Assembly (NCBI GenBank): GCA_011634665.1
Contig: WAEK01000031.1
Span: forward strand, 62,001 to 126,000
DNA: 64,000 nucleotides
Reading direction: 5' to 3'
DNA from: Mortierella sp. BCC40632
Taxonomy: Eukaryota; Mortierellomycota; Mortierellomycetes; Mortierellales; Mortierellaceae
Part shown: one piece after another, positions 21,627 through 33,207 of the stretch
Layout of the letters: each line of letters opens with the position of its first letter
Numbering within the stretch: position 1 is the first letter of the stretch
Position numbers and translations under genes: made by a program
Notes under the pieces: generated by a model
What the model was told of the DNA's origin: nothing
The model's input: the letters and a program-made list of their open reading frames with translations, nothing else
Database searches by the model: none

Positions 21627-22430
21627 CACTTTCTCCGCATGAGGTTTCACATAAACAATGCTGTGTCCTCCTCTTTCTTTTCTCCTCTTAGTAAAATACA
21701 AATCATTCCATTTCTAACACTTTTCACCTTTTGAACACGTAGTACAGATTCACAAAACCTTATCTCGAACATTCTCCTCTTACATTATGGACACATGTCT
21801 TTTTTGATAATACATCAATAACCGAAATTTTTTACTTGACTGTTTATACAACATAAACAACCCCAATAGCAATATGCATTACACAGCTTTATTTAATAAC
21901 AATTCATTGTACAACTAGTACCCGTTCCCGTGTAAACTTTAAAAATAAAAAAACAAGTCCCCGTTCTGAATAATCTAGAAATCACATAACTTTTACAAAT
22001 ACACACCCAAACACTAGACACAGCAACAAAATCTTTTCGCCATTTCTAATATATGGTATCCCTTTTAAATTTTTCTTCACTTGGAAATATAGAATTTCCA
22101 CCTCTGCTTTTTTTTTTTTCTCATCCTTTTCCACTCTATTTCATAGCATTAAACAGTTCAAGTATTCTCTTCCTAATTTAGTAGCTTTTTTTTTTTTGCC
22201 ATGATCCCCTTCCCCAATTTATCCTACTTTTTGCCTGCCTGTCTATCCGTCTTTTTCTTTTTTCTTTTTTTCTTTTTCCTCTTAGAGCTCTCAGCTATCG
22301 AGACACGTAAACTTAACCAAATTTGAACCGAGTACCAACACCTCTACTTATAAATAGAGCCTCATTCCATCAAACAATATGGCCATTTTCACCATCATCT
22401 TATTCAAGAACTTTTACCTCTACTTTGAAG
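20415..22430. other. Mostly non-coding; weak Lys/Glu-rich frames on - strand
   Basis: T-rich DNA. Between about 20985 and 21438 the - strand contains coding-looking fragments in several frames (starting MVQIQILPQIS at 21438, and MEQQVEGGEEVQQVKYTQ near 21095), broken at A runs such as the 14-A run at 21325-21338. They may be a decayed coiled-coil gene. A run of 26 A lies at 21593-21623. Nothing recognised elsewhere. Confidence 0.35.
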
Positions 22431-22434
22431 AAAA

Positions 22435-22986
22435 ATGTTTACCCCTAATCCTAACAACAACAGCATCCGACCTGAGATGTCTAGTGACTTTCATCCTCAA
22501 CCACCACCTCCTGGTGTTCCATTCACCACGAGTAAACCTTCTATCTCTCCTACACGGTTCCCCGATTCAACACCAATCTAGTCCCGTGCCTGGTCTGAAA
22601 TTCACCCCTATCTATCTACCCACTCCAATCACACCCATCAGCCCTTGGACCCACTTCATGGCAACTACAGATATCTTTTGAGCCAGTCTTCAGCCGGTCC
22701 CCAATCGCAAAATATCCATTTCCCTGCACCTCAATCACAACTTCCTTCTTCCGAACACAAAAGTCTATCTACTATCATAGATCACCTTCATGATGTCATT
22801 GAATGTCAAGAGAAACATAATGATATCATGTCCGACGTCAAATCTCTCATAGTTAACCAATCCAAGTTACTCCGAAGGATTCAAACTACTCAAATCAGGA
22901 AACGAAAGCGGTTTTCCAAATCAAAGTCGAACGATAAACTTGCCTGTCACGGTCAAAAGCTTCATCCTTCTAATTCAACACCCTGA
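22435..22986 (+). pseudogene. Ser/Pro-rich protein with helical C-terminus, one TAG
   Basis: ATG 22435 opens MFTPNPNNNSIRPEMSSDF. An in-frame TAG at 22579-22581 interrupts codon 49, after which the same frame stays open for 134 more codons. The N-terminal part is Pro/Ser-rich; residues ~100-160 look helical (STIIDHLHDVIECQEKHN), followed by a basic patch (IRKRKRFSKSKS). The architecture is like the + strand protein at 47929. No family recognised. The TAG may be a base error, a true nonsense mutation or a read-through codon. Confidence 0.45.
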
Positions 22987-23101
22987 TACCTTTGAAGACC
23001 TCCGTCTGCTTTTAACTCTTTTTATATAAATCTGTGTTTACCCCACCAATATTGCACGCACATCCAACAAAAAATAAAGACCACTTACACAATATTTTCA
23101 A

Positions 23102-23707
23102 TATGTCCGCAGGATCTCGCAATCCTAAAAAAAGAAGATGGCCACTACCTCAACCTTGGAGACCTCTCCAATCAACAAACATACAAAAGGTATTAAGGCA
23201 GTATCATCCAACCATAGATCTAACCCTACTTCACCTCTTTCCAGTAGACCACATTCCCCACCAAACAAAAGTACCAACAAACAAAAAGAACAACACCATC
23301 CTTACACCTCAAAATAACACCAATTCTAGAACTGCTGTAAAACTTGTACCTACCCGCTTGACCCAGCCCAGAAATCCTCAATATCGACCAAGTATAGACA
23401 CAGAAATTCTACTGGACACGAAACATTTGCCTACAGTTACTGTCAATAACAAAACAAATTCCACTCAAATCTCAGCAGCGAGACCACAAACTCTAAGCAA
23501 ACAGCGCCTGTCTTTCAACCAACCAAAAGATGACTACTTTTTACCCATGAAAGAACAACTTCAACTAAAAATCCCGAACTCTTACCTGTTTTTGATTCAA
23601 ATTCAACTTTCACTACCTCTGAGATCATGACAGTTTTAAATGACTTCAACTCAAGCTTTTGACATGATTCGTAAGAAACTTGAAGATATAGAGAGCTCTC
23701 CTTGAAC
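23102..23707 (+). pseudogene. Basic Ser/Pro-rich protein, frameshifted
   Basis: ATG 23102 (MSAGSRNPKKRR). After the A7 run at 23129 a different frame looks coding (MATTSTLETSPINKHTKGIK, then SSRPHSPPNKST), and the C-terminus is in yet another stretch (KNPELLPVFDSNSTFTTSE, then FDMIRKKLEDIESS across a 4-T run near 23660). A Ser/Pro/Thr-rich body with a short helical C-terminus, like 22435-22986 just upstream. The continuous frame 23034-23630 is partly a shadow. Function unknown. Confidence 0.35.
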
Positions 23708-23874
23708 TCTATTCAGTTCAACATCTCTTCCGAGGAGCGTTACATTAGGGATGAACTTTCCTGATCACATTTTCTTTTTAAAATAAATATGATTTTTTTA
23801 TTCGTACCTTCGTACCTCCTTGCGTAAATATTTTTTTCTTCATTAAATTTTAATGGGTGTCTGTTCATATTAGA

Positions 23875-24162
23875 TCAACAGTCTGGAGTGTCTTCCTCCA
23901 CTTCAAATGGCGTATCAGTTGCCAAAACGACAAAATCTCCTTCCTGTCTACATTTGATGTCCAATAATTTCTTACGAAACTTTTCAAATATATAAATTCC
24001 TACACTTTGCTTTTCTTTAAACTCCTGAAGGAGATTCCGGTCAATACACTCTATCCTAATGGCCTCTAATTTATAACACAGCCCAACTACTCTTAACAGT
24101 ACTTCTTCATCCGTTTTTTTCTCCCACGGACCAATAATATACGAAGAGTCCTTTTCTAACAT
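23875..24162 (-). CDS. Unknown 95-aa protein downstream of the Helitron helicase
   Basis: ATG at 24162 (MLEKDSSYIIGPWEKK). Mixed alpha/beta composition, with KLEAIRIECIDRNL and FVVLATDTPFEVEED near the end. It is on the same strand as the Helitron genes and 140 bp downstream of the helicase stop. It could be the last part of that unit or an independent gene; no domain recognised. Confidence 0.4.
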   Translation of the reverse strand: MLEKDSSYIIGPWEKKTDEEVLLRVVGLCYKLEAIRIECIDRNLLQEFKEKQSVGIYIFEKFRKKLLDIKCRQEGDFVVLATDTPFEVEEDTPDC

Positions 24163-24303
24163 CCGAACAGTAAATAAATGCTTTTGCTTTTAAATCTTCA
24201 CTTAGCTTTTGATATATATTTGGTCTTTTTATAATTTTTTTCTCTTGACTGTTTACACCTCACCTTATTTTTACTCACTTCTGCTACCTGAAAGACGTTC
24301 CTT

Positions 24304-26140
24304 TTATGCCTTTTGTTCAATAATAATAATTTTTTTAATTATAGATTTCTTTTGGCTGTTATCGAAATACGGGTTCAAAATCTCCTCATAAAATTCTTCT
24401 CCTGAAGTTCTTTCCCCAACTTCTAAAAATCCTTCCGTATCTTCCAACATTTTTGTGTATCCATATTTTTCATACAGATCATTCATAGCCTCTTCTTGGT
24501 CGACTTCCTCCAAAGTGTCATATACCTCATCTTCTATCGTTCTACCTTCTTCACCTTCTTTAGTCAACCTTGTTTTTACCGCATGTGATACTTTCGAGAG
24601 ACACTCAACTGACAAGTCCATGATATACAGATCCTGTCTTCTCCTTACTCTGCTCATGGCTACATATGCTTGCCCAGATGTAAACACATTTTTCAATGAA
24701 ACCGCAACTGACGGTAATGTCAAGGACTGGGATTTGTGGATTGTGATGGCCCAGGATAATATAAGAGGTAATTGATATCTCTCATAGCTACCACGGCCTG
24801 TTGTCCTGTATTCTTTTGCCACTCGGTAAATTCTACCACCATCGCACTCAATGTCTACAAATCCCTCTAGGTGAACTTGGACAACCGTCCCCACAGTTCC
24901 ATTAACCAACCCTGTGTCCACATCAATATTCGATGTACACATTACACGTGCTCCAATCTTCAACAAAAGCTCTGTCTCCAATCCTGTTTCAGATGCAATT
25001 GTTTCACTGATATCTCCATCTTTAGTATATCCTCCATTATCCTGACTTTTTATCGTAAAAAGTTGCCCTGAGAGAAGAAACAAACATTTCTTATTAAAGG
25101 CATCAACTTGCCTTTTATGTGTCATAACTCTAATACTTTCTTCGGGGATATTGGTCCCATTCGGTCCACCGTTTTGACATATTTCAACCAGTGTGGCTAT
25201 ACTGCTCATTGAGAGCTCGCCTTTCCTGACATCGTCTAAAAACGCTTTAAACACGGGATCTCCAGATTGCCGGCAAGCTTCCCTGAGATCAAATCGACGG
25301 AGATTTCTATACTCCTTGGACTTCCATACCCAATCTACATTCTGTTTATATCTGTTCACAGGGCCTAACTGACCAAAGTCTCCAAAAAAAACCACCGATA
25401 TTCCTCCAAATGCTCCTTTTTTTCCCATACATCGCTTTTTGACAAAGTGTTTTCAATAGCTGTCATTAACGATCCAGATATCATTGATATCTCATCAATT
25501 AGAATAATCGGCTTCTTTTTCCACGAGAGGCGACGTCTATTAACTGCTCCCTCACCGAATAAGGATTTCCCCATCTCATACGTAGACTTCGCCATTCTTG
25601 AGACCCTGAACCACCTATGAATTGTTTGTCCACCAATGTTCACAGCCGCAACACCTGACGGTGCCAACTTGATTGTCTCAAATCCATTTGAGCAAGCGTA
25701 TTTTTCAATCCAGCGCAATAAAAGTCGATTTCCCTGTGTGCCTGCCCCCACACACCAACAACTGGATAGGTTCATTACTTTCGATCTTCAATTTCACATC
25801 ATCAAATACCAATTGTTGATCTTCGGTTAGTACTTCTGTCATTACCATAGCAGTATTCTCCGCACATCTTTTGCTCCTCACCAACATCTAACACTACAAG
25901 TAGCCCGGGTGCTTCTCTCATTAAAAGTTCCACTCCCAACCGCTCCAACGCCATCTCCTTGAAGGAAGAATACCCAGTCTCATTCGATATCCATTGATCA
26001 ACATCTACTCTTGTTGGCATATGAAGCATTAACAAATGCATAAAAGCATCCTCTGACTTTGTGACATTAATCGGTCTCGTTCTAATGATCGCCATCTCAT
26101 TCCTCTTCCTGACCTTTCTCCCAGCTAGGTCAATGAACAT
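24304..26140 (-). pseudogene. Helitron helicase domain (PIF1 family), frame-broken
   Basis: Four overlapping frames give one PIF1-like helicase in the expected order: DQQLVFDD; Walker A (CGGRHTGKST); motif Ia (LAPSGVAAVNIGGQTIHRW); Walker B (ILIDEISMI); motif III (FFGDFGQLGPVNR); motif V (GARVMCTSNID, LVNGTVGTV); motif VI (AITIHKSQSLTL and GQAYVAMSRVRR). This ATP-driven 5'-3' helicase would unwind the element during rolling-circle transposition. Frames change near 25870 (A run), 25735 (T run in the Walker A region) and 25425 (A run). All catalytic motifs are preserved, which favours recent activity or sequence error over old decay. The C-terminus is acidic. Confidence 0.8.
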
Positions 26141-26454
26141 CCTACTCTTATCTTTTTATACTAACATGCCCAAAATTTTCATAATACTCCTTGTAGGTCA
26201 TTCTCTCAAAATCGACACCTCCTACATTTCACTCGTTAATATCACTACTTATCTGCGAGTCAAGATACAAAGGTAACGTCTTCTCCTATTGTGTATTTAC
26301 CACTTACTATCATCTAAAGGCCTTTCAAGATATTTCTTCCATTTGTCGTCCATGAAAATGTCCTCATCTTCATCATCCAGCCTATCACCTATAACAGCCT
26401 TTCTCTTCAATAAATTGTTTCTTTTTATCTCCTGGTAATTCTGTCGCTAAAAAT
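26141..26454 (-). other. Helitron linker region between Rep and helicase
   Basis: Coding is interrupted but not absent: FERMTYKEYYENFGHV near 26180-26230 is typical of the Helitron inter-domain region and joins the helicase frame after removal of one A in a run near 26155. A GTAAGT...CGCAG stretch of about 65 nt (roughly 26240-26310) could be an intron. Confidence 0.45.
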
Positions 26455-27677
26455 TCAACTTTTGTGCGAGACCTCGGACATAGTCCAAGAGCAAATATCC
26501 ATTATCGCCTCTGCTATCGACACACTTCTGTAGTGAAAATTCTGAATATAAGCTTCGCTTGGCCCATTCTGTTCACCTTCACTATTGCTCTTCTTTGCTT
26601 TTGCGATAGTCGCTCTTTGAATAGCAGCATGTTTGGTGATATATTTACACATATACCTCTTTGCCAACGATCCTCTGTTGTACTGCAGATCCATGTTTAC
26701 TCTCCCAAACTTCAAAAGATCAATATTATAACCGTTCACTCTCGTGTCAAATATACCTCGACGATATTCAAACTTGTTCTTTTCTTCATTAAACCGGGTC
26801 ACATCTGATACCGGCTTGGGGTACCCGAAACGACACCCATCCCGATACTCACTATTACAATATCCTCCACAATTATGGATTTGATGCTTTCTTATCAACT
26901 CTGTTTCTTCATCAGTCCTACCAACTGCCGAACAACTGATAACATCCTTTGCAATCATCGCCTCGATACTGTCATTTGTCCACAAGCAATAATGTGTATG
27001 AGGTGTACCTCTCTCTTGAACCTCTAAAACCCAACAAAATGCCACTAGACCTCCAACTGTCTTTTTCGCCCAATCTGTCCGTATGAACGCAAAAAACCTT
27101 TGCCACTGCCTTTTCCAATGCATCATAAATAGTACAGGATCATGATGTGGCTGTAATTCTGGTCCACCTGGATCACTAAAATGCTTTGCCACTGCAAACT
27201 GTCCCTCACTCCTGTCATCACATGTGTAGGTTCCAAAGAGCTGCGGTGTTCCAAACTTTTCAAAAAGTGCTGTAAACTTCAGGTACAACTGTCTCTTATA
27301 ATTCGCGCCTGTGCGAATGACAGCTGGTACAGCAATCGTACTAGATTGGTTGAATCGATAGCCTATCTCATTGATTATTATATTTTCAAACGAACTAAAA
27401 TTAACTATCACGTTTACTCTTCACTCTCTTCCGCCATTAGGATTTCTTTACATATTTTACCTTTGCTATTGTTCGACCTCTCTCGAATATCACTTGCGAC
27501 CGTTTTTCTTCCATTTATAGTTCTTGGAGCTCTACGGTTATGATACCCAAAAACTGTCTGCTTTTGAATCCAGTCAAAAAGCATCAGAATATATTTCGGG
27601 GATCTTCCAAACCTTCGGTCAACTGATAACAGCCTAAATTTGGCATACGCTCGTAATGTGGATCTAGAGTATCCCAA
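26455..27677 (-). pseudogene. Helitron Rep (HUH, two-Tyr) domain, one break
   Basis: Frame 27414-27677 has the Helitron-like N-terminal signature (DRRFGRSPKYILMLFDWIQK). Frame 26455-27411 continues with LFEKFGTPQLFGTYTCDDRSE, the HUH motif in GTPHTHYCLW, and the catalytic tyrosine motif YMCKY (two Tyr three residues apart, followed by ITK). This nuclease would nick and rejoin single strands at the element ends. Both His residues and both Tyr residues are present. The two frames meet near 27412 with a shift; a very short intron is possible but less likely. Ends at SEVSHKS before the linker. Confidence 0.8.
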
Positions 27678-27724
27678 ATCTATTACACACCAATCCAGTT
27701 TTTGTTGTCAGTATTCAGTATTAC

Positions 27725-28780
27725 TTAACTGTCCATTCCACTACCTCCTTTGAATAATATTTCCTTTTCTTCACCTTGTTTTAGCAACATCTTTAACTCC
27801 ATCCTTAAATCCTCGTCCATCTCAATATCCAAAGAATCCTCTACATCCATGTCGATATTATTATCATTATCCCGATCAACATCTTCCCTTTCCTTCTCAC
27901 TATCTTCAATGTCTTTCTCTTCTTCTACATCCTCATCTTCAAACTCATCTGTCTCATCTGTCCAGTACTCTTCTTCTTTTGCCCTTGTACCGATAAAATT
28001 CGGGACCTTTACGACAAACTTCTTTGAGCTACTCTCGATATTAGGCACCTCCCTATCCTCGCTGTCATCCAGATCCTCTTCAAGTGAGCGCTCTTTCAAG
28101 GAATTAAAGTATTTTCAGGTTAATTGACCATTTTCATCTCAAAAACATCTTCTTCAACCCATATTACTGTCTTCAGATTCCCAAAATTTACAAATACCTT
28201 CATATTTTTCTAGCGGTCTTCCTGCCTCCGAGTCGATCCCTTCATAATTTAACGAATAAAACCCCTCCCCATTTACGTAAAGAGTGGGAAATAAATACCC
28301 CAATAAGCAGGGATTGGAATATTTTACCACCTTCTTATTATCAACCACTCCAAATACCAAATCCTCGTACCTACTCTCTTCGTTAGCTGTACCTGGCGCT
28401 CCATCATCCACTGGCATCATAATCTCTTCTTGCATATTTGTTCTATTCTGGTTACCCCAAAACTGTTGTTTGTTTAAATCCGTTCTTATCATCTCGGGCA
28501 CAAGTGCAACTCCCTCCATGTTTGGCCCATCAATCTCACTATACAGCCTATTGTTCTTTCGTAACCAGGAGGACGCGCTCTCAATTCTTTCTATTTCAAC
28601 CATCGAGACGTCCTTTCCGGCTCCCTTCTGATTTCTGATTATCCCTCTCGTACCCGAGTATTCCGATATAAAGTGCTGACTTTCATAAATTCCTATCCGT
28701 CCCTGGACAAAATGGTACCCAGGACGTGCACTTCTGGAGTCTGTGCCGTACTTTGAGTTAGTCAGTTCACAGAACACCAA
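27725..28780 (-). pseudogene. Helitron N-terminal region plus acidic segment
   Basis: Frame 28154-28780 contains the Helitron markers ASSWLRKNNRLYSEIDGP and YSNPCLLGYLFPTLYVNGEG. Frame 27725-28099, in the same phase, is extremely acidic (long Glu/Asp runs). They are separated by stops at 28099-28154, so either a short intron or decay lies between. The acidic segment is longer than I would expect in a typical Helitron replicase and may be specific to this lineage. Confidence 0.6.
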
Positions 28781-28955
28781 AATAGGACAAATATACTTTT
28801 CTGCTACAGGATGTAGGCCCTTGAGCTCTATTGGAATGTCTCCCGGATATTTCCAATAACTATTCGCATAGAAAATCTTTACTAGTATTTAAGTGACTTG
28901 ATTGGCACAGTTTCTACAAGACTTTCTTTTTCTTTCTCTTAAACACCAGTGTTTC

Positions 28956-29222
28956 TTAAACCACTTGATCCCTTCTTACCATCGATTTCAACTCTTTAAT
29001 AGTTACATTCCCACTACTTTTGTGAGGTGCACATACAATAATCCGCCCTCTCTTAGTCCTTCTCGGCATAACAATCTTTTCCCCTCTCACGTCACGATAG
29101 CTCAGAATCGGCCATTTAAATCCATACTTGTTCATAAATTGAACCAACTCGATCTCGTGATTTTCACTCATACAACAAACCTCATCATCATACAGAATCC
29201 TGCAACACACAGTACAATACAT
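28956..29222 (-). pseudogene. Helitron N-terminal zinc-binding region
   Basis: The 88-codon frame begins YCTVCCRILYDDEVCC, a Cys-rich start like the zinc-binding region at the Helitron N-terminus, followed by ELVQFMNKYG and a basic strand region. It is out of frame with the 28780 segment, with about 175 nt between. The real start of the protein may be further upstream, in 29168-29350. Confidence 0.5.
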
Positions 29223-29644
29223 TTCTGGAGGCTTTTTTTCTCATCTCCTCTTTTTCTGAATTTCGAATCTTCATACTTTTTTCCCTTTCTCCTTCTTGCG
29301 TTGGACAAGCCCCAGGATAGAACGTTGTCCAGCAGTATAGCGAACCCCATTACTATCTAATTAACCACAAACATTTAGTACACTTCTCACATCGTTTTTT
29401 TCCAAACAGAGTGAACCCCAACTAAAAAATTTTTTACATACTACGCTCGTTTTCCTCCACATCCATTTTTCTCTTTTTCTTTTAGTTTTAATTTTCTTCC
29501 AAAAAAATCCAGTCTTTTCCCTAGTTTTATACACTCTCTTTTCCATTCTTATGCCCAAATAAATAAAAAAATATTTTTAATACTCCTTTCCATCCTTCTT
29601 TTTTTCTCCTATATTTAGTTTTTCTTCATTCCGATATTACTCTC

Positions 29645-30774
29645 CTATTTGCCGTTTGGAACTGTTCCATCCTTTTTAAGCAACCTTTCCATTTGGCCAG
29701 TGGTCATCAGGTTTCTTGACTCCAACATCGATTCGTTATCCTGAGTACTCAATGGCTTTCCATTGAGTGGATTATTCGTGTCGTTATCAAATTCATAATC
29801 ACTCATATTTTCAATATCATCTTCAACCTCCATCGATTCATCATTGTCGCTAAATGTGGTCCTAGTTCCTTGCGAGGGCACCATATGACCTTTTCTCGCG
29901 GCTTCCTGCAATGGAGACCCCATATCTGACATCCCACCATCCCTTTTGCCGCTCTTGACATTCTTACTAGTCGACCCATCCTTTGAACTTCCCGATGCTC
30001 GACCAACTCCTGCGCCCTGACTTAGACCTCCACTTGTCGCAGGAACCATGTTCAACGGTTCTAATTCAGACGCCCCAAAGACTTTTGCTTTCGGCTTACG
30101 CCTTTTTGCCCTAAGCAAATCGCTAATCCCTGAATCGTCCGAATCATCATCTTCAAAGTCTCTTCTTGATCTCTTGGGTTCCTTCTCAACTATGCTAGAC
30201 ATCGAGTCTGAGTCATACTCTAGATCAATCACCCCGTGCCCCATTGAATCCCTTGAATCCTTTTTCCTTCTGCTTTTGCAGAATCTTCGCCAAAATCCCT
30301 ACCCTTTCTTTGGCTAGCATTAAGAGAGCCACTGATTCCATCCAAGGAGGATTTAAGTAATTCTGTACCATCCTTACTTCTATCCACACCTTCCTTTCTC
30401 GTCTCTTGACCAACAATTGCTGAAATCAGCTCTCGAGTGGAATTAGCTGCACTTGTACTATTAAATCTGTTTAGCAGAATACTTGCCTCTGTACCCTTTG
30501 TAAGCACATCGATAATGTTATTTGCATCACTGTTACTTTTATAAACCATATCCTCCTCAAAAGGTAAGGTACACCCTTCAATTTCTCCAAACTCTTCTTC
30601 ATCAACATGTTCGAGTGATTCTGCATTCAGTTCCGCTGAGAGGAACTTTCCTTTCATCTGCAAGGTCATCACACCTTTAACTTTAACCATGTCTTTCGAT
30701 TTCAACGTATTCATGAATGACGGATACTTTCTCCCTTTTAGCATCCCGAAAGATGACCTTCAGCCCTAACATCG
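29645..30774 (-). pseudogene. OB-fold-like protein with acidic, NLS-bearing tail
   Basis: Two frames (30229-30744 and 29645-30244) join across an A run near 30265 to give about 370 residues. A further start, MLGLKVIFRDAKR at about 30774, lies just upstream across another small shift. The N-terminal ~70 residues (LKVIFRDAKR, MVKVKGVMTLQMKGKFLSAE) look like OB-fold strands; the rest is disordered and acidic with basic patches (KRRKPKAK). It is on the Helitron strand, just upstream of the replicase. Helitrons in plants are known to carry RPA-like OB-fold genes, so it may belong to the element. Confidence 0.45.
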
Positions 30775-30779
30775 ATTTT

Positions 30780-31395
30780 TTTTTTTTAAATAAAAATCAG
30801 TTGGTTTGAGTTGTTTTGAATTGAACTTCACAGGTTTTAAAATTTAAGTACATCAATTCATCCATAGACATCCATCCTTTTCGATCCCTTACCCATAGTT
30901 TCCTGTGAACGAAATGCATCCTTTTTTTTTACTCTGCTTTGCCGCCCCTCGAGCCGACACCATAATTGAGCCAAGTGGCAATTCATGCAACAAAATATTT
31001 AAAGGACCCTTAACATTGCTAATGTCTAGTGCCATTTTGTAATTTTCTTGTTATTTTTCTTTTGACAATTGGTGGAGAGTGGTTCGGAAAACTGTCTAGC
31101 CAAATGGGTCTTTAGATTTTTTTTTTTTTTTTTTTTTTTTTTACTATTCTCTTTCATTTCCTTTTATAACAACTTGAAGGACATTCTATCCAAATAACAT
31201 ACACTTTTTATTTCAATTTCCTTACTCGATATTTTTCCCTTTTCTTGAGAAATAGAAAACTACTCATACCCACTTACACCAATCTCCTTTTACCAATCCA
31301 CTTCATCTCTTACTTTCCACTTTTTTTTTATAATCCTCTTTTTTTTTTAATTCTCATCTTTTTTTTTTTTTCTCAGTAATCATTTTTTCTCTAAA
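30780..31395. other. Intergenic; divergent promoter region, no gene seen
   Basis: AT-rich, with a run of ~27 T at about 31117-31142 and T runs near 31320-31370. It separates - and + strand genes. Confidence 0.5.
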
Positions 31396-31397
31396 CA

Positions 31398-32093
31398 ATG
31401 TTTTCATCTGGCCTCATTCTCCAAGATCTTCCTACTGACCCAACTAGATTCACTCTTCTATCAGATCCTTTGCTAAATCCACACAACTCTGATATTTTAG
31501 GTTTCGCTGCTTCTCAGTTGAATTCATTCAGGACTTTTTTCAAAATTACCTGGTCCAGATCTCAACATAATGCTTTTCCTACTATTTTAAACAATGCCAA
31601 AAAATATGATACTCTCATTATATCAGGGTTGCTCTATATTTCCATTATCCATAAAGCAGGCTTCCCTTGTATTTATTTCCTACTAGAAGCTAGTAGTATC
31701 ACCAAGGACGTTACTATTCCTACGTTTCATGCATGGGATCTCTGTACAATCAAGCCACCTCCCCCTCCAATCATAAATTATGAATTCATTAATTTTCAAA
31801 AACAACTTACTTCCGTCCTTAGATCTCATTTAGCTTTTAATAACGCTGTAAAAAGACTAGGTGGATCAACAAAAGGCATGTTTTCAAAAATGGTATACAA
31901 ACCTACTGATAAAGATAACATAGAGACCCCTACACTTTTCAGGTCTGGCTCAAGTCTTAAAATATATGATTCGAATTTTATTGAGACTATCGCACGTGAG
32001 TCGAAACGCAAGCGTGATATTGCTTTTAACTCGAGACGGCAAATTCATAAACAAACACCTTTGACTAATGTCGCTGAGTCATCAATGACGTAG
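31398..32093 (+). CDS. Unknown 231-aa protein
   Basis: Complete frame from ATG 31398 (MFSSGLILQDLPTDPTR) to TAG. Mixed hydrophobic segments near residues 70-100 (LLYISIIHKAGFPCIYFLLE) could be a buried core or one membrane span. The C-terminus is basic (RESKRKRDIAFNSRRQ), compatible with nuclear import. No family recognised. It is followed on the same strand by the zinc-finger gene at 32192. Confidence 0.6.
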   Translation: MFSSGLILQDLPTDPTRFTLLSDPLLNPHNSDILGFAASQLNSFRTFFKITWSRSQHNAFPTILNNAKKYDTLIISGLLYISIIHKAGFPCIYFLLEASSITKDVTIPTFHAWDLCTIKPPPPPIINYEFINFQKQLTSVLRSHLAFNNAVKRLGGSTKGMFSKMVYKPTDKDNIETPTLFRSGSSLKIYDSNFIETIARESKRKRDIAFNSRRQIHKQTPLTNVAESSMT

Positions 32094-32191
32094 CCCCATT
32101 CCTGCACATTGACAAATCATAACATATAAATATATACATTGTTTGTGTCCTTTCAACACTTTATCATCTCTCTTCCCCTTTACTCAAAACA

Positions 32192-33172
32192 ATGCAGGAT
32201 TCACATAACCAACATTCACCTTATTCTATATTCCTTCTAATGACAATAATTCATTAACCCCAGAAGCCATTATCATTAGCAATCTGCCATTAACAGGACT
32301 TTCCTGCAACACAATTTCCGCCATCCCTTCCTCTAATGTCTTAACCAACTTTTCAACTGTTAAACCTGATCCAACTCTTGCCCTGTCCCCATCGGATCTA
32401 AGTGACATCTTCACTACCCATAAAAAATCCCTTTCCCCTGATATCATCCAATCCACTACTCCCGCTTTGGATCCTAACTTTACATCATCCCAGTTCTTGC
32501 CTACATCAAATGATGTAAAATTACCCGAATTTGACCCTTATGATCTACTATTCAATACTGACACAGACACTTTGCCTGAGATTCTGTCCACTGACATTGA
32601 CTCCTCTATCTGCCAAATTTCTCCTATTGATCTTCATCAAACTCCTTCAAATTCACCCAATCAAATAAACTTCTGTCCTCAAAAAAAATAAACTTCAATT
32701 TCTTGTGACAACACCTGACACCTACTATGAGGATTCCAACAACGCTAAAAATGCCTTTTCGGAAAGTACCTCGACTAAAAAATCAGTTAGATCCAGATCC
32801 TACACATGCCCATTTCAAAAATGTCTCTCTGTTTTCCGAAGCAAATCAAGTTTTGATTATCATCTTCTTATTCATCTCCCTTACCGCCCATTCAAATGCT
32901 CTCAGTGTCCAAAGGCCTTTGTCAGACATCATGATTTAGAAAGACACAAACTTTCCCACAAACCTATTGACACAAAACCAGCTACCTGTCCTATTTGCAA
33001 ATACGTGTTCACTCGAAAAGAAGCTTTGTCTAAGCATCTCAAAACCTCTTCAATTACAGGAAATATTAGTCCATGCTCGCTCACTTTATCCGTAATGGGC
33101 CTTTCCCATCTTACTGATGCTGACAACTCCATAGACCCAAGTTATTTCAAAATATTAAACGATGTCTTTTAA
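32192..33172 (+). CDS. C2H2 transcription factor, ~325 aa, two indels
   Basis: ATG 32192 (MQDSHNQHSP). The N-terminal half is disordered, Ser/Pro/Asp-rich (PEFDPYDLLFNTDTDTLPE), like an activation domain. Three zinc fingers follow: CPFQKCLSVF...HLLIH, CSQCPKAFVRHHDLERHKLSH and CPICKYVFTRKEALSKH, the last ending in a less regular ligand. The arrangement is like fungal regulators of the Crz1/Swi5/Azf1 type. The frame changes near 32240 and in the A8 run at 32681-32688. Likely a nuclear DNA-binding regulator; targets unknown. Confidence 0.75.
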
Positions 33173-33207
33173 ATAATCTTTTGCTTTTATTGTCATCATT
33201 CTACTTT

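Larger units (their letters stand above)
23875..30780 (-). mobile_element. Helitron-type rolling-circle element (coding core)
   Basis: The - strand carries, in order, an N-terminal Helitron region, an HUH/two-tyrosine Rep domain and a PIF1-type helicase, the signature set of an autonomous Helitron. The coding pieces are split by small indels, most in A/T runs. The extent given covers the coding core and flanking ORFs on the same strand. I did not identify the termini (TC at the 5' end, hairpin plus CTRR at the 3' end, or the Helentron equivalents), so the element's real borders are unknown. Confidence 0.7.

Noticed and set aside
27390..27416. Very short intron (about 25 nt) in the Rep coding region
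   Set aside because: GT and AG ends exist, but other introns in the window are 75-133 nt and a one-base indel explains the frame change as well.
27750..28127. + strand Ser-rich ORF (125 codons)
   Set aside because: Antisense of the Glu/Asp-rich Helitron segment, since GAA/GAT reads as TTC/ATC and TCT on the other strand.
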